From DATFVA01 sp963811905 (GTDB taxonomy: Bacteria > Bacteroidota > Ignavibacteria > Ignavibacteriales > Ignavibacteriaceae): 64,000 bases of DNA. Of this stretch, positions 24,928-33,548 are shown one piece after another. Under the pieces are notes generated by a model. It was not told where the DNA came from. It saw nothing but the letters and a program-made list of their open reading frames with translations, and made no database searches. Position 1 is the stretch's first letter. Each line of letters starts with the position of its first letter. The stretch is from positions 76,783 through 140,782 of the forward strand of contig CAWETK010000014.1 of assembly GCA_963811905.1 (NCBI GenBank). The letters are read 5' to 3'. A program made the position numbers and the translations under genes.

Positions 24928-27330
24928 ATGAAATTATTCTTTTTAATTCTATTTCTGTATAGTATTTCATTATTTTCCCAGGTTGTAACTGTAAAAGACC
25001 TGGCGACTAAAAATCCTCTGGAACTCGTTTCTATATACAATTCCGATCCGAATAGGTCTATCATCACCAATTCGAATGGTAAAGCTGACATCAGTAAGCT
25101 GGATAAAAACAAAAACATAATATTCAGAATAATAGGCTATGAAAAACTGGAAACAACGTACGGGGAATTAGAAAAAAACAACTTCGAAGTGTTTATGCAG
25201 GCAACGGCTATATCATTGGATAATGTGGTTGTAACGTCTAACCGCTGGGAGGAAAATAAAAACAATATCCCAAATACAATAAAAGTTGTATCACCGAGAG
25301 ATGTGGATTTCCAGAATCCACAGACAACGGCCGATATGCTCGGGATGTCCGGCGGAGTATTCATCCAGAAAAGCCAGCTTGGCGGAGGCAGCCCGATGAT
25401 CAGGGGCTTCTCTACTAACCGTCTTCTCATTGTTGTAGATGGAGTAAGAATGAATACGGCAATATTCAGGAGCGGAAACCTCCAGAATGTAATATCTCTT
25501 GATGCTAATTCTCTGGATCATACTGAAGTTATTTTCGGCCCGGGTTCTGTTATCTACGGAAGTGATGCAATAGCAGGTGTAATGAGTTTTCACACTCTGT
25601 CGCCCAGGCTTGCATATGACGGAACGCCTTCAATAAATGCAGGAGCAATGACAAGGTTTTCATCTGCCAGTCTGGAAAAAACAGGTCATCTTCACTTTAA
25701 CCTTGGCTTCAAAAACTGGGGTTTCCTATCAAGTTTAACTTATACCGATTTCAATGATCTTGTGATGGGAAGCAGCGGACCGGATGAGTTCTTACGTCCC
25801 ACGTACCAGGAGAGGATAAACGGCGCTGATTCAGTAATGATAAATCCTGATCCAAAAGAGCAGAAGGTATCAGGTTACAGCCAGATAAATTTTTTACAGA
25901 AAATACTGTTTAGCCCTGTTGAAGAGTGGGAAGTGGAATATGGGTTCCATTATTCGACTTCTTCCGATGTAACCCGGTATGACAGGCTGGTGCGTCCCAA
26001 GGGAAACACTTTAAGATCTGCTGAATGGTATTACGGACCGCAGGACTGGATGATGAATTCGTTATCCGCAACAAATTATACACCCAACACTATATACGAT
26101 CTCTCAAAGGTTACAGCTGCCTACCAGTTTTTTGAAGAAAGCAGGCATGACAGAAATCTGAATGCATCAGACCGGACAAACAGGATAGAAAAAGTATATG
26201 CATTCTCCCTGAATCTCGATTTATTAAAAGATGTGACTGAAAAATCGAGTCTTTATTACGGTGCTGAAGTAATATTAAACAAGGTGGGTTCATCAGGAAC
26301 CACAGAAAATATTATAACCGGCATTTCCCTGCCGGATGCCTCACGTTATCCTGACGGTTCTACCTGGAACTCTTACGGGGCTTATGTTACCTACAAAAAC
26401 AAATTAAGTCCCCAATATATTTTACAGACAGGGTTACGATATAATTTTGTAACGCTTGATGCAGAGTTCGATACAACTTATTATTCATTTCCATTCACTA
26501 CTGCAAAAATGCGAACTGGGGCAGTCACCGGGAATGCCGGACTGGTATGGCATCCTCAGAGTGACTGGCAGGTAAATTTCAATCTTTCCACCGGTTTCAG
26601 GGCACCTAATGTTGATGACCTTGGAAAAGTATTTGATTCTGAACCGGGCTCTGTGGTTGTACCTAACCCGGATCTGAAACCGGAATATGCTTATAATGCA
26701 GAGCTTGGGCTAATGAAAGTTTTCTCCGGTACAGCGGAGTTCGATATAACCGGATTTTATACTTACCTGGATAATGCACTGGTCAGAAGAGATTTTACTT
26801 TGAATGGTGCAGACAGTATAATGTACGATGGAACTCTCAGCCAGGTCCAGGCAATCCGGAATGCTGCGTATGCATACATCTGGGGCGTTGAACTTGACTT
26901 AAACCTTAACATTGCCGCTTACTTTAATTTGAGAACTCAACTCAACTACCAGAAAGGGAAAGAAGAAGACGATGCTGGTGAAGTCACACCGCTCAGACAC
27001 GCAGCACCATGGTTCGGCAAGACAGAATTGTCCTTCAGAAAAGATAAACTGGGAGCTGTATTATATGCATTATATAATGGTGAGATCAGCTACAATGACC
27101 TTTCGCCCAGCGAATATGAAAAAGATTATTTATATGCCAAAGATGAAAACGGAAATATCTATTGTCCGTCATGGTATACTCTGAATCTGAAGTTAAGTTA
27201 TCGCCTGCTGGATAATGTAGAAGCTTATCTTGGAGTCGAGAATATCACTGATCAGCGGTACAGACCTTATTCATCGGGAATAACTGCTCCTGGCCGGAAT
27301 TTCATCGGTTCTCTTCGTTTCAATATTTAG
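24928..27330 (+). CDS. TonB-dependent receptor, heme/hemoglobin-receptor type
   Basis: This 800-residue protein has signal peptide 1-17, a short carboxypeptidase-regulatory-like domain (about 20-90), a TonB-box-like stretch (SLDNVVVTSNRWEE) and a plug with MIRGFSTNRLLIVVDGVRMN and FGPGSVIYGSDAIAGVM, then a 22-strand barrel ending RNFIGSLRFNI. The plug motif RGF-x-TNRLL-x-VVDGVRMN is characteristic of the hemoglobin/heme receptor group (HmuR-like), which makes heme or an iron complex the likely substrate. A PPP-tail gene precedes it and a TetR regulator gene lies 365 bases downstream on the same strand. Confidence 0.93.
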   Translation: MKLFFLILFLYSISLFSQVVTVKDLATKNPLELVSIYNSDPNRSIITNSNGKADISKLDKNKNIIFRIIGYEKLETTYGELEKNNFEVFMQATAISLDNVVVTSNRWEENKNNIPNTIKVVSPRDVDFQNPQTTADMLGMSGGVFIQKSQLGGGSPMIRGFSTNRLLIVVDGVRMNTAIFRSGNLQNVISLDANSLDHTEVIFGPGSVIYGSDAIAGVMSFHTLSPRLAYDGTPSINAGAMTRFSSASLEKTGHLHFNLGFKNWGFLSSLTYTDFNDLVMGSSGPDEFLRPTYQERINGADSVMINPDPKEQKVSGYSQINFLQKILFSPVEEWEVEYGFHYSTSSDVTRYDRLVRPKGNTLRSAEWYYGPQDWMMNSLSATNYTPNTIYDLSKVTAAYQFFEESRHDRNLNASDRTNRIEKVYAFSLNLDLLKDVTEKSSLYYGAEVILNKVGSSGTTENIITGISLPDASRYPDGSTWNSYGAYVTYKNKLSPQYILQTGLRYNFVTLDAEFDTTYYSFPFTTAKMRTGAVTGNAGLVWHPQSDWQVNFNLSTGFRAPNVDDLGKVFDSEPGSVVVPNPDLKPEYAYNAELGLMKVFSGTAEFDITGFYTYLDNALVRRDFTLNGADSIMYDGTLSQVQAIRNAAYAYIWGVELDLNLNIAAYFNLRTQLNYQKGKEEDDAGEVTPLRHAAPWFGKTELSFRKDKLGAVLYALYNGEISYNDLSPSEYEKDYLYAKDENGNIYCPSWYTLNLKLSYRLLDNVEAYLGVENITDQRYRPYSSGITAPGRNFIGSLRFNI

Positions 27331-27695
27331 TTCAGGTATATTGCTAAGGGCATAGATAGATATTTCATCTATACCCTGAGCATTCTGCTTTTCTGAAACA
27401 TCCGCAGACATCATTTAATAATCAAATCGATTAACTTTAGCGGGATAAACCCAGCTTTACATAAGGCTGCGGATTCTTCATTAGCAGCGATTGCATTTTC
27501 AGCAGTGTTTTGCTTAAGAGTGGAGGGTCTAAATAAGCCTATCCGCATCGGCAGGATCTCTTACAATCCTGCAGAGATTGATAAATCAGATAACTATTCA
27601 AACTGTTTCATCCGCGTTCATCCAGTATAGCAGGCAGGTTTATCTTTTATCTTAAAATTTGCTATCTTACAACCGGTTCAAATTTAGGTCTGATC
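27331..27695. other. Intergenic region between TonB receptor and TetR genes
   Basis: 365 bases. A hairpin at 27348-27376 follows the receptor gene. Otherwise I see no gene, repeat or clear operator. Confidence 0.5.
27348..27376 (+). terminator. Hairpin downstream of heme-type receptor
   Basis: GGGCATAGAT, a 9-base loop, then ATCTATACCC: nine of ten pairs match. It starts 18 bases after the stop; only a weak T-rich stretch follows. Confidence 0.5.
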
Positions 27696-28274
27696 TTGGA
27701 AAACGACAGAAAAACGCAAATTATCAAAGCTGCCGTAAAGCGCTTTTCAAAACATGGATTAGGGAAAACCACACTGGATGAGATTGCCCGCGATTTAAGG
27801 ATCGGCAAAGCCACCATCTATCATTATTTTATTTCCAAAGAAGCACTTTTCTACAGGGCAATTGAATGGGAAAGTGAGCAGTATGTCGAGGAGGTAAAAG
27901 CAATTTTTGACAATGAAGGAATACCGCTGCGCGACAGGTTTAATTTATATTTCAACAGCAAAGAAACCATTGAGCAGAGATATAAATTGCTTTACGATTT
28001 ATTTCTGCTGCTTTTGAAAGATAATTCATTCGAAAAAGAAAAAGAGATTCTGAGATCTATGCTGAGAAAAGAAGAAATAATTCTTGAAATGGTACTGAAC
28101 CCTGCATACAGAAAAAAAGAATTAAAGGCGGCACCCTCTCTTCCGGTCATGTTCGTTGTTACAAGCTGGGGCTGGCTGTTTGGTACGAAGTTAAACCAGG
28201 TTACAGGTAATGATGGACAATTGTTATCTAAGGAACTGCTTGGTACCTTGATTCAAAATGTTCTGCCTGATTAG
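27696..28274 (+). CDS. TetR/AcrR family transcriptional regulator
   Basis: The 192-residue protein uses a TTG start. Residues 7-52 are a TetR-type DNA-binding domain: helix-turn-helix from about 24 to 45 (TTLDEIARDLRIGKATIYHY) followed by ISKEALF. The helical ligand domain (about 60-190) is variable, as usual for the family. It follows the heme-type receptor and is convergent with phoU. It may control the receptor or PPP-tail genes, but no matching palindrome next to them was identified. Confidence 0.9.
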   Translation: MENDRKTQIIKAAVKRFSKHGLGKTTLDEIARDLRIGKATIYHYFISKEALFYRAIEWESEQYVEEVKAIFDNEGIPLRDRFNLYFNSKETIEQRYKLLYDLFLLLLKDNSFEKEKEILRSMLRKEEIILEMVLNPAYRKKELKAAPSLPVMFVVTSWGWLFGTKLNQVTGNDGQLLSKELLGTLIQNVLPD

Positions 28275-28283
28275 ATCCGGATG

Positions 28284-28988
28284 TTAATCAGCGGAAGTAT
28301 CCTCATCTCCATCCTCATCGCCCATAACAATTTTCTCATATTTATGTTTAATCATCTGGGCTTCGACTATAAAATAAACATCTTCAGCAATGTTGGTGGC
28401 ATGATCTGCCAGTCTTTCAAGGTGCCTTGAAATTACAAGAAGCGCCACTCCGGGATCAACATTCTCAGGTTTCTCTTTCATTATTTCCTTTAACATTGTA
28501 TGATTCACAGCGTTCAGCTCATCAACCTGGTCATCTGTTTCAATAACTTTTTTTGCAAGATTAGGATCACCATTTATGAATGAATCAATTGCATTTTTAA
28601 TCATATCTCTTGAGATCAGCGACATTTCTTTTATACGGGTTCTTTCATAAAAATCCGGTTTCTTTTTAAACTCTTTAACTCCCTCGGCAAGGTTAACGGC
28701 AAGGTCACCTATCCTTTCAAGGTTAGTATCAATCGTGAGAGCCGACATTATCAGTCTCAGGTCCATAGCTACCGGCTGACTTAGTGCAAATATTTTCTGA
28801 CAGATTTTCTCAATCTTGACGTCGTATTTATCGACCTTAACATCTCTTTCGATTACCATGTCGGCCAGTTCAGCGTCCTCTTCATCAATTGCTTTTAATG
28901 CTGATTCGACCTGTTCATCAACAAGACTGCACATTTTTATCAGCCTGGTTTTTAACTTTTCTATCTGAATTTCAAACTGACGTTCCAT
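28284..28988 (-). CDS. phoU: Phosphate uptake regulator PhoU
   Basis: The 234-residue helical protein holds two PhoU repeats (about 10-105 and 115-215), each with the E/D-rich metal-binding motif: ERIGDLAVNLAEGV and RLADHATNIAEDVYF. A C-terminal acidic tail (GDEDGDED) is extra. PhoU connects Pst activity to the PhoR/PhoB pathway and represses the Pho regulon when phosphate is plentiful. It is 32 bases after the second pstB and ends the phn-pst operon. Confidence 0.96.
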   Translation of the reverse strand: MERQFEIQIEKLKTRLIKMCSLVDEQVESALKAIDEEDAELADMVIERDVKVDKYDVKIEKICQKIFALSQPVAMDLRLIMSALTIDTNLERIGDLAVNLAEGVKEFKKKPDFYERTRIKEMSLISRDMIKNAIDSFINGDPNLAKKVIETDDQVDELNAVNHTMLKEIMKEKPENVDPGVALLVISRHLERLADHATNIAEDVYFIVEAQMIKHKYEKIVMGDEDGDEDTSAD

Positions 28989-29020
28989 TTTCCGCTCCTT
29001 CCGTTCATATTATATTGGAA

Positions 29021-29779
29021 TTAACCAAACCTTCCGGTAACATAATCTTCGGTCTGTTTCTTCACAGGTTTTGTGAATATCCTGCTTGTTTTATCATATT
29101 CAATAAGTTCACCCAGGTAAAAGAAAGCGGTTTTGTCGCTTACCCTGGCTGCCTGCTGCATATTATGAGTAACTATAACTATCGTATAATTCTTTTTCAG
29201 ATCGTGTATCAATTCTTCTATCTTTGCCGTTGAAATCGGGTCAAGGGCACTTGCCGGTTCGTCCATTAAAACAATTTCGGGCTCAATAGCAAGTGTACGT
29301 GCTATGCACAACCGCTGCTGCTGTCCCCCCGAAAGACTAAGCGCAGGCGATTGAAGCCTATCCTTCACCTCATCAATTAAAGCAGCCTGCGTCAGAGAAC
29401 GTTCAACGATTGCATCGAGCTTCTTTTTATCCCTTGTTCCGTTCAGTTTTATCCCAAACACCAGGTTTTCATAAATTGTCATCGGGAAAAGATTTGATTT
29501 CTGAAAAACCATCCCTATACTTCGACGCAGGTTCACAACATCGACATCCCTGGCATATATATTTTTTTCATCTATATAAATTTCACCGCTGATCCTAACG
29601 CCATCGATCAGATCATTCATCCTGTTAATTGATCTGATGAAAGTGGATTTACCGCATCCGCTGGGTCCGATAAAAGCAGTTACTTTATTTGCAGGGATAT
29701 CCATTGAAATATCATTCAGAGCCTGTTTAGTTCCATAGAACAGGCTTAGATTTTTAACCGATATTTTTATTTCTTTCAA
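29021..29779 (-). CDS. pstB: Phosphate ABC transporter ATP-binding protein PstB (second copy)
   Basis: The 252-residue ATPase has Walker A GPSGCGKST, signature LSLSGGQQQRLCIAR and Walker B IVLMDEPASALD. It is closely related to the copy at 22132-22941, with nearly the same C-terminal 60 residues. It is not next to its own pstSCA; its neighbours are phnE upstream and phoU downstream. It could serve the PstCA pair of the plus-strand operon, be a constitutive isoform, or work with PhoU. Which one is not decided by sequence. Confidence 0.95.
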   Translation of the reverse strand: MKEIKISVKNLSLFYGTKQALNDISMDIPANKVTAFIGPSGCGKSTFIRSINRMNDLIDGVRISGEIYIDEKNIYARDVDVVNLRRSIGMVFQKSNLFPMTIYENLVFGIKLNGTRDKKKLDAIVERSLTQAALIDEVKDRLQSPALSLSGGQQQRLCIARTLAIEPEIVLMDEPASALDPISTAKIEELIHDLKKNYTIVIVTHNMQQAARVSDKTAFFYLGELIEYDKTSRIFTKPVKKQTEDYVTGRFG

Positions 29780-29821
29780 TTAGGTGCGATGCAGATTATG
29801 GTAAAATAAACTGAAAAATTA

Positions 29822-29834
29822 GTATACAGTATAC
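29822..29834. promoter_or_regulatory. Palindrome GTATAC-A-GTATAC
   Basis: Perfect 6-bp half-sites around one base, 43-55 bases upstream of the minus-strand pstB start, in the only sizeable gap of the phn-pst-phoU set. It could be an operator for an internal promoter; no regulator can be named. Confidence 0.35.
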
Positions 29835-29868
29835 AACGAAAACAGGTAACCGGAAATATTGGAAGATT

Positions 29869-30942
29869 TTAATAAATTGCTTCCCTGATCCTTGCGCTGA
29901 TATAGTCCATTACCCAGACTACAAATGCTATCATAAGGACAAGGAGTCCCACTTCATGCCATCGTGCAAGTCCCTGGTACTGCATAAGCATAGTGCCGAT
30001 ACCTCCGCCGCCTACCAGTCCTATTATCGTAGCCATCCTTACGTTAATATCCCACCTGTATATTGTAAATGACAGGAAAGGCAGAACTATCTGCGGAACT
30101 ACCGCATACCACACAACCTGTACTTTATTTGCGCCGGTTGCACTTATGGCTTCCAGGGGGCCGGTTTCAATATTTTCGATTGCCTCCGAATATAATTTAG
30201 CATTTGATGCTATGGTGTGAACAAGAAGCGCTATCATCCCCGCGAATGGACCGATACCTACCCAGACAGAAAATATTATTGCCCAGATCAATGGTTCTAT
30301 CGACCGGATAAAATTCAGTATAATTCTGAGTATAGTATACACAGCAAAACTTAGTTTATTATCCTTCATTAAATTCCGGGCAGTGAAAAATGAGAGGAGC
30401 AGTGTAATAGGAATTGAAATCAGCGTTGCCAGCAGTGCGATATAAATCGTTTCAATCATTGCAAACAGTGCATCGTCGAAGATCCCAAACTCAGGCTGAA
30501 ATAAGGAGCTGAATATCCTTTCAGCACCCTGGATTCCCTCACTGCTGAACAAATCCACGATGGAAATTCTTGTAACAATCCATCCTGCAATAAAAGTAAT
30601 ATTGAAAAGAAACCATCCGAAAATCTCAACTGTGTATTTTGTTACTTTGGTATCTCTGGAGATTCCGAAAAGTTTAGCAGATAATGAAGTGCGTGAATAA
30701 GTCCATAAATAACCGGCGATTATACTTATCATCAGCAATATAAAAATATTATTCCAGCTGAAGGGAATGTAACGGAGGTTGAGTATGAACTTATAATATA
30801 TTGCTCTGTCCAGGATGATCAGACTGTAAAAGATAAAGAAGATGTCAAGCAGAACAGATTTGACAAAATTGAATTTTGCCTCCCGCTTCCTGCTGTTTGC
30901 AAGTATTACCTGCGGATGTAATTCGAGTTCAGGATCAATCAT
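29869..30942 (-). CDS. phnE: Phosphonate/phosphite-type ABC transporter permease PhnE
   Basis: The product has 357 residues: two N-terminal helices, a long polar loop, then the permease domain with LISIPITLLLSFFTARNLM, the EAA loop LEAISATGANKVQVVWYAV and GLVGGGGIGTML. It is longer than E. coli PhnE by an N-terminal extension of about 100 residues. It overlaps phnC by four bases (ATGA). The complex would import phosphonate, phosphite or related phosphorus compounds. Confidence 0.92.
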   Translation of the reverse strand: MIDPELELHPQVILANSRKREAKFNFVKSVLLDIFFIFYSLIILDRAIYYKFILNLRYIPFSWNNIFILLMISIIAGYLWTYSRTSLSAKLFGISRDTKVTKYTVEIFGWFLFNITFIAGWIVTRISIVDLFSSEGIQGAERIFSSLFQPEFGIFDDALFAMIETIYIALLATLISIPITLLLSFFTARNLMKDNKLSFAVYTILRIILNFIRSIEPLIWAIIFSVWVGIGPFAGMIALLVHTIASNAKLYSEAIENIETGPLEAISATGANKVQVVWYAVVPQIVLPFLSFTIYRWDINVRMATIIGLVGGGGIGTMLMQYQGLARWHEVGLLVLMIAFVVWVMDYISARIREAIY

Positions 30943-31700
30943 CTGATTTCCACCTCTTCAGCCTCTTCTCCATAGATTGTTTTAAACCAGGTTTCATCAA
31001 TATCAGCAGGCATCCCTTCATAAATTATTTCACCTGCCTTCAGGGCAATGACTCTTGAGGCATATCTTCTGACCAGGCTCAGGAAATGAAGATTGCATAT
31101 AACTGTAGTTCCAAGTTCCTTATTTATTTTCTCAAAATACTGCATTACCGAATTGGAAGTGGCCGGGTCGAGTGAAGCTACAGGCTCATCTGCGAGAAGC
31201 AGTTTCGGATTCTGCATAAGGCTCCGTGCAATTGCAACTCTCTGCTGCTGACCTCCGCTCAGAGTGTCGGCACGCAGGTCCGCTTTCTCAGTAATTCCGA
31301 CTCTTTCAAGGTTCAGGTAAGCTTCCTTCATTGTATCTTCACCAAAGCGTTCAAATACAGATTCGAAAGTACCAAGCGAACCGAGTTTACCGGTAATAAC
31401 ATTAGTGAGCACTGAGCGTCTCTTTATCAGGTTGAACTGCTGAAACACCATACCTATCTGGGATTTTGCTTTCCTGAGCTCCTCGCCTTTAATATGCGTA
31501 ATATCTTTTCCGGAGAATTTAACCTTACCGGAAGTCGGTTCAATTAATCGGTTAATCGATCTGAGAAGGGTGGATTTTCCTGATCCGCTGAGTCCGATTA
31601 TAACAAGGAATTCTCCTTCTTCAACTTTAAAGGAGACTCCTTTTAAAGCGTGAGTTCCATTTTTATAAATCTTATGCAGGTTTTCTATTTCAAGCAGCAT
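30939..31700 (-). CDS. phnC: Phosphonate/phosphite-type ABC transporter ATP-binding protein PhnC
   Basis: The 253-residue ATPase has Walker A GLSGSGKST, signature LSGGQQQRVAIAR and Walker B LLLADEPVASLDP, as well as QIGMVFQQFNLI, typical of PhnC. It overlaps phnD by one base (TAATG) and phnE by four. It powers uptake through PhnE. Confidence 0.94.
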   Translation of the reverse strand: MLLEIENLHKIYKNGTHALKGVSFKVEEGEFLVIIGLSGSGKSTLLRSINRLIEPTSGKVKFSGKDITHIKGEELRKAKSQIGMVFQQFNLIKRRSVLTNVITGKLGSLGTFESVFERFGEDTMKEAYLNLERVGITEKADLRADTLSGGQQQRVAIARSLMQNPKLLLADEPVASLDPATSNSVMQYFEKINKELGTTVICNLHFLSLVRRYASRVIALKAGEIIYEGMPADIDETWFKTIYGEEAEEVEIR

Positions 31701-32629
31701 TAGTTCTTCATCAGGTTTTCAAATTTAATATTCTGTTCTTCAAGCAGTTTCCTCAGACCGTCATAATCGCTATCTTTCGTCCTGATCAGACCGCGAATAT
31801 CATATATATCATACATTGATTTTCCGCCCTGGGGGGTAGAAACATACTTTATCAATGCATCAATTATTTTTTCTTTCATACCTTCATCCATATCTTTCCT
31901 GAAAACCCAGGGGTCATTAGGAATCCGCTGGGTAAACCCAATAATCTTTACTTTCTGTTCAACATCCGGAAATTGTTTTTCAACTCTCATTCTTGCATCA
32001 AGAATTTCATGTGTCTTCGGATCAGGCGGAGCATAATACGTGGCACCTGCAGCCACCTGTCCCTGGTATACCATTGTAACTACATTATCATGGCGCATAG
32101 CAAAGACCGTTTCACTTGGTCTTATTCCCTTCTTATCAAGCATTGCTTTTGGAAGAATATAACCGGAAGTAGAAGATGGATCTACATAAGCAAAACTTCT
32201 GCCGTCGATATCAGAAAGGCTGTCAATTCCTGAATCATACCTTGTTATAAACTGCCCTTTATAAGATGTTTCATTATTATCTCTTACAATACGAAGTCTT
32301 GCTTCGGCACCGTATTTTGCATTCGCCATAAGATATGAAAACGTGTTGATGCTGGCAATATCTGCTTTCTTTGTACCGAATGCCTCGACGACAGCTATAA
32401 AACTGGCAGGAACAGCTGTTGTGAAATAATAACCGGTTTCCTTTTCCAGAAAATCCGTTAATTCTTTAGCATTTGTGGTTATTCTTTTAGCATCTACAGA
32501 TGGAGTGAAATAAAGCTTAATCGGGTTGCTTCTTGTACCAAGAGCACCCTCATTTAACTCCCTGGAAGATGAAATTATTATGAAGATTATTATGGGCGAA
32601 AGGTATAGAAGATATTTTACGGATCTCAT
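31700..32629 (-). CDS. phnD: Phosphate/phosphite/phosphonate ABC transporter substrate-binding protein PhnD
   Basis: The 309-residue protein has an N-terminal hydrophobic signal or anchor (residues about 5-20) and the PhnD-type fold: YFTPSVDAKRITTNAKEL, DIASINTFSYLMA, FAYVDPSSTSGYILPKAM, and AAGATYYAPP. Substrate residues differ enough among PhnD proteins that phosphite, phosphonate and other oxyanions cannot be told apart. It is first in the phnDCE-pstB-phoU set. Confidence 0.92.
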   Translation of the reverse strand: MRSVKYLLYLSPIIIFIIISSSRELNEGALGTRSNPIKLYFTPSVDAKRITTNAKELTDFLEKETGYYFTTAVPASFIAVVEAFGTKKADIASINTFSYLMANAKYGAEARLRIVRDNNETSYKGQFITRYDSGIDSLSDIDGRSFAYVDPSSTSGYILPKAMLDKKGIRPSETVFAMRHDNVVTMVYQGQVAAGATYYAPPDPKTHEILDARMRVEKQFPDVEQKVKIIGFTQRIPNDPWVFRKDMDEGMKEKIIDALIKYVSTPQGGKSMYDIYDIRGLIRTKDSDYDGLRKLLEEQNIKFENLMKN

Positions 32630-32928
32630 AACAGACTAATTTTAGAATGCTAAATATGCTAATAATTTTTCTCCTATCAAATATAAAATTGGGGTTTCAT
32701 TGTTAAATTATCATTATCATTCAATTTTAATTTGATGGTCATTGATTAGAATTTGAAATGCCCCTTTCTAAGCTGTTCCAACGCTTTTGAGTCCATTTAT
32801 ATCTCCAACTTTCCACCTCCTGTTCTCCCTTTTCCTCTCATCTTCACTCAGTCTCCCCCTCTCGCTCCGATCTCCCATCTCTGATCTCCCCTTCCGACCT
32901 CTGTCCTCAAACTTCCCCCTTCTCCCTC
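32630..32928. other. Intergenic region with polypyrimidine tract
   Basis: 299 bases between tandem minus-strand genes. The phnD-proximal half is AT-rich and would hold its promoter; 32810-32932 is C/T-rich on the plus strand. No Pho-box-like array comparable to that before the porin gene is seen. Confidence 0.55.
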
Positions 32929-33189
32929 CTAATGATTACGAAGTGCTTTAATCAATTCTCCCTTGTCCATACCTGACCTGCCTTCAATTCCGACTTTCTG
33001 TGCCTTATCGTATAATTCATTTTTTGTCCATTCCTCATATTTAGGATGTTTACCTCCTTTTTTACCAGTCTTTTTCTTTGATGAGTTTGCAATCCTTGCT
33101 GCCTTTTCTTTGCTCATCCCTTTATCTCTCAATGCCTCGTATTGTTTCTTATCTTTTACTGATGGTCCTGGTCCTTTTCCGCCCGGCAT
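32929..33189 (-). CDS. Small basic DUF7218-like protein with SAP/Rho-N-like C terminus
   Basis: This 86-residue lysine- and glycine-rich protein begins MPGGKGPGPSVKDKKQYEAL, then has DKGMSKEKAARIAN and the C-terminal helix pair YDKAQKVGIEGRSGMDKGEL, which resembles the Rho N-terminal/SAP motif. Proteins of this layout occur widely as small stress-type proteins. A GGAGG ribosome site precedes the ATG. It follows the CsbD gene, which is also stress-linked, but a terminator separates them. Confidence 0.85.
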   Translation of the reverse strand: MPGGKGPGPSVKDKKQYEALRDKGMSKEKAARIANSSKKKTGKKGGKHPKYEEWTKNELYDKAQKVGIEGRSGMDKGELIKALRNH

Positions 33190-33208
33190 ATCTCCTCCGA
33201 TATATGTT

Positions 33209-33246
33209 AAAAAAAAGCGGCATACCGAAAATAAATTCGATATGCC
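33209..33246 (-). terminator. Rho-independent terminator after csbD-like gene
   Basis: On the minus strand GGCATA and CGAA pair with TTCG and TATGCC (one mismatched pair between) around a 6-base loop, then GC and a run of eight T. It lies 26 bases after the CsbD stop. Confidence 0.85.
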
Positions 33247-33271
33247 TTTCTATTCTAAAGATCAGATAAAT

Positions 33272-33457
33272 CTATAGACTTCTTATATAATTTATTATTT
33301 CTTCTCTGGAGGATCCGGTTTTTTTCTGGATCCTTCCAATGAGTTCATCTTCCTTGCCTTCAGAATACTGAAGATCATCATCAGTAAGATTACCCCAGTG
33401 TTGTTTTACTTTCCCCTTCATCTGATTCCAGTTGCCTTTTATTTCGAGCCTATCCAT
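33272..33457 (-). CDS. CsbD family stress protein
   Basis: The 61-residue protein shows the CsbD signature: EIKGNWNQMKGKVKQHWGNL, then GKEDELIGRIQKKTG. Such proteins are small, hydrophilic and induced by general stress in other bacteria; the mechanism is unknown. It has its own terminator. Confidence 0.93.
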   Translation of the reverse strand: MDRLEIKGNWNQMKGKVKQHWGNLTDDDLQYSEGKEDELIGRIQKKTGSSREEIINYIRSL

Positions 33458-33548
33458 AATAGTTCCTTTCTTTAATTATAGTTACAAAGTCTAAATTAAA
33501 GAATGTATTGAGATATCAAATGAAAATTGTCACAGAATAAATCCTTCG

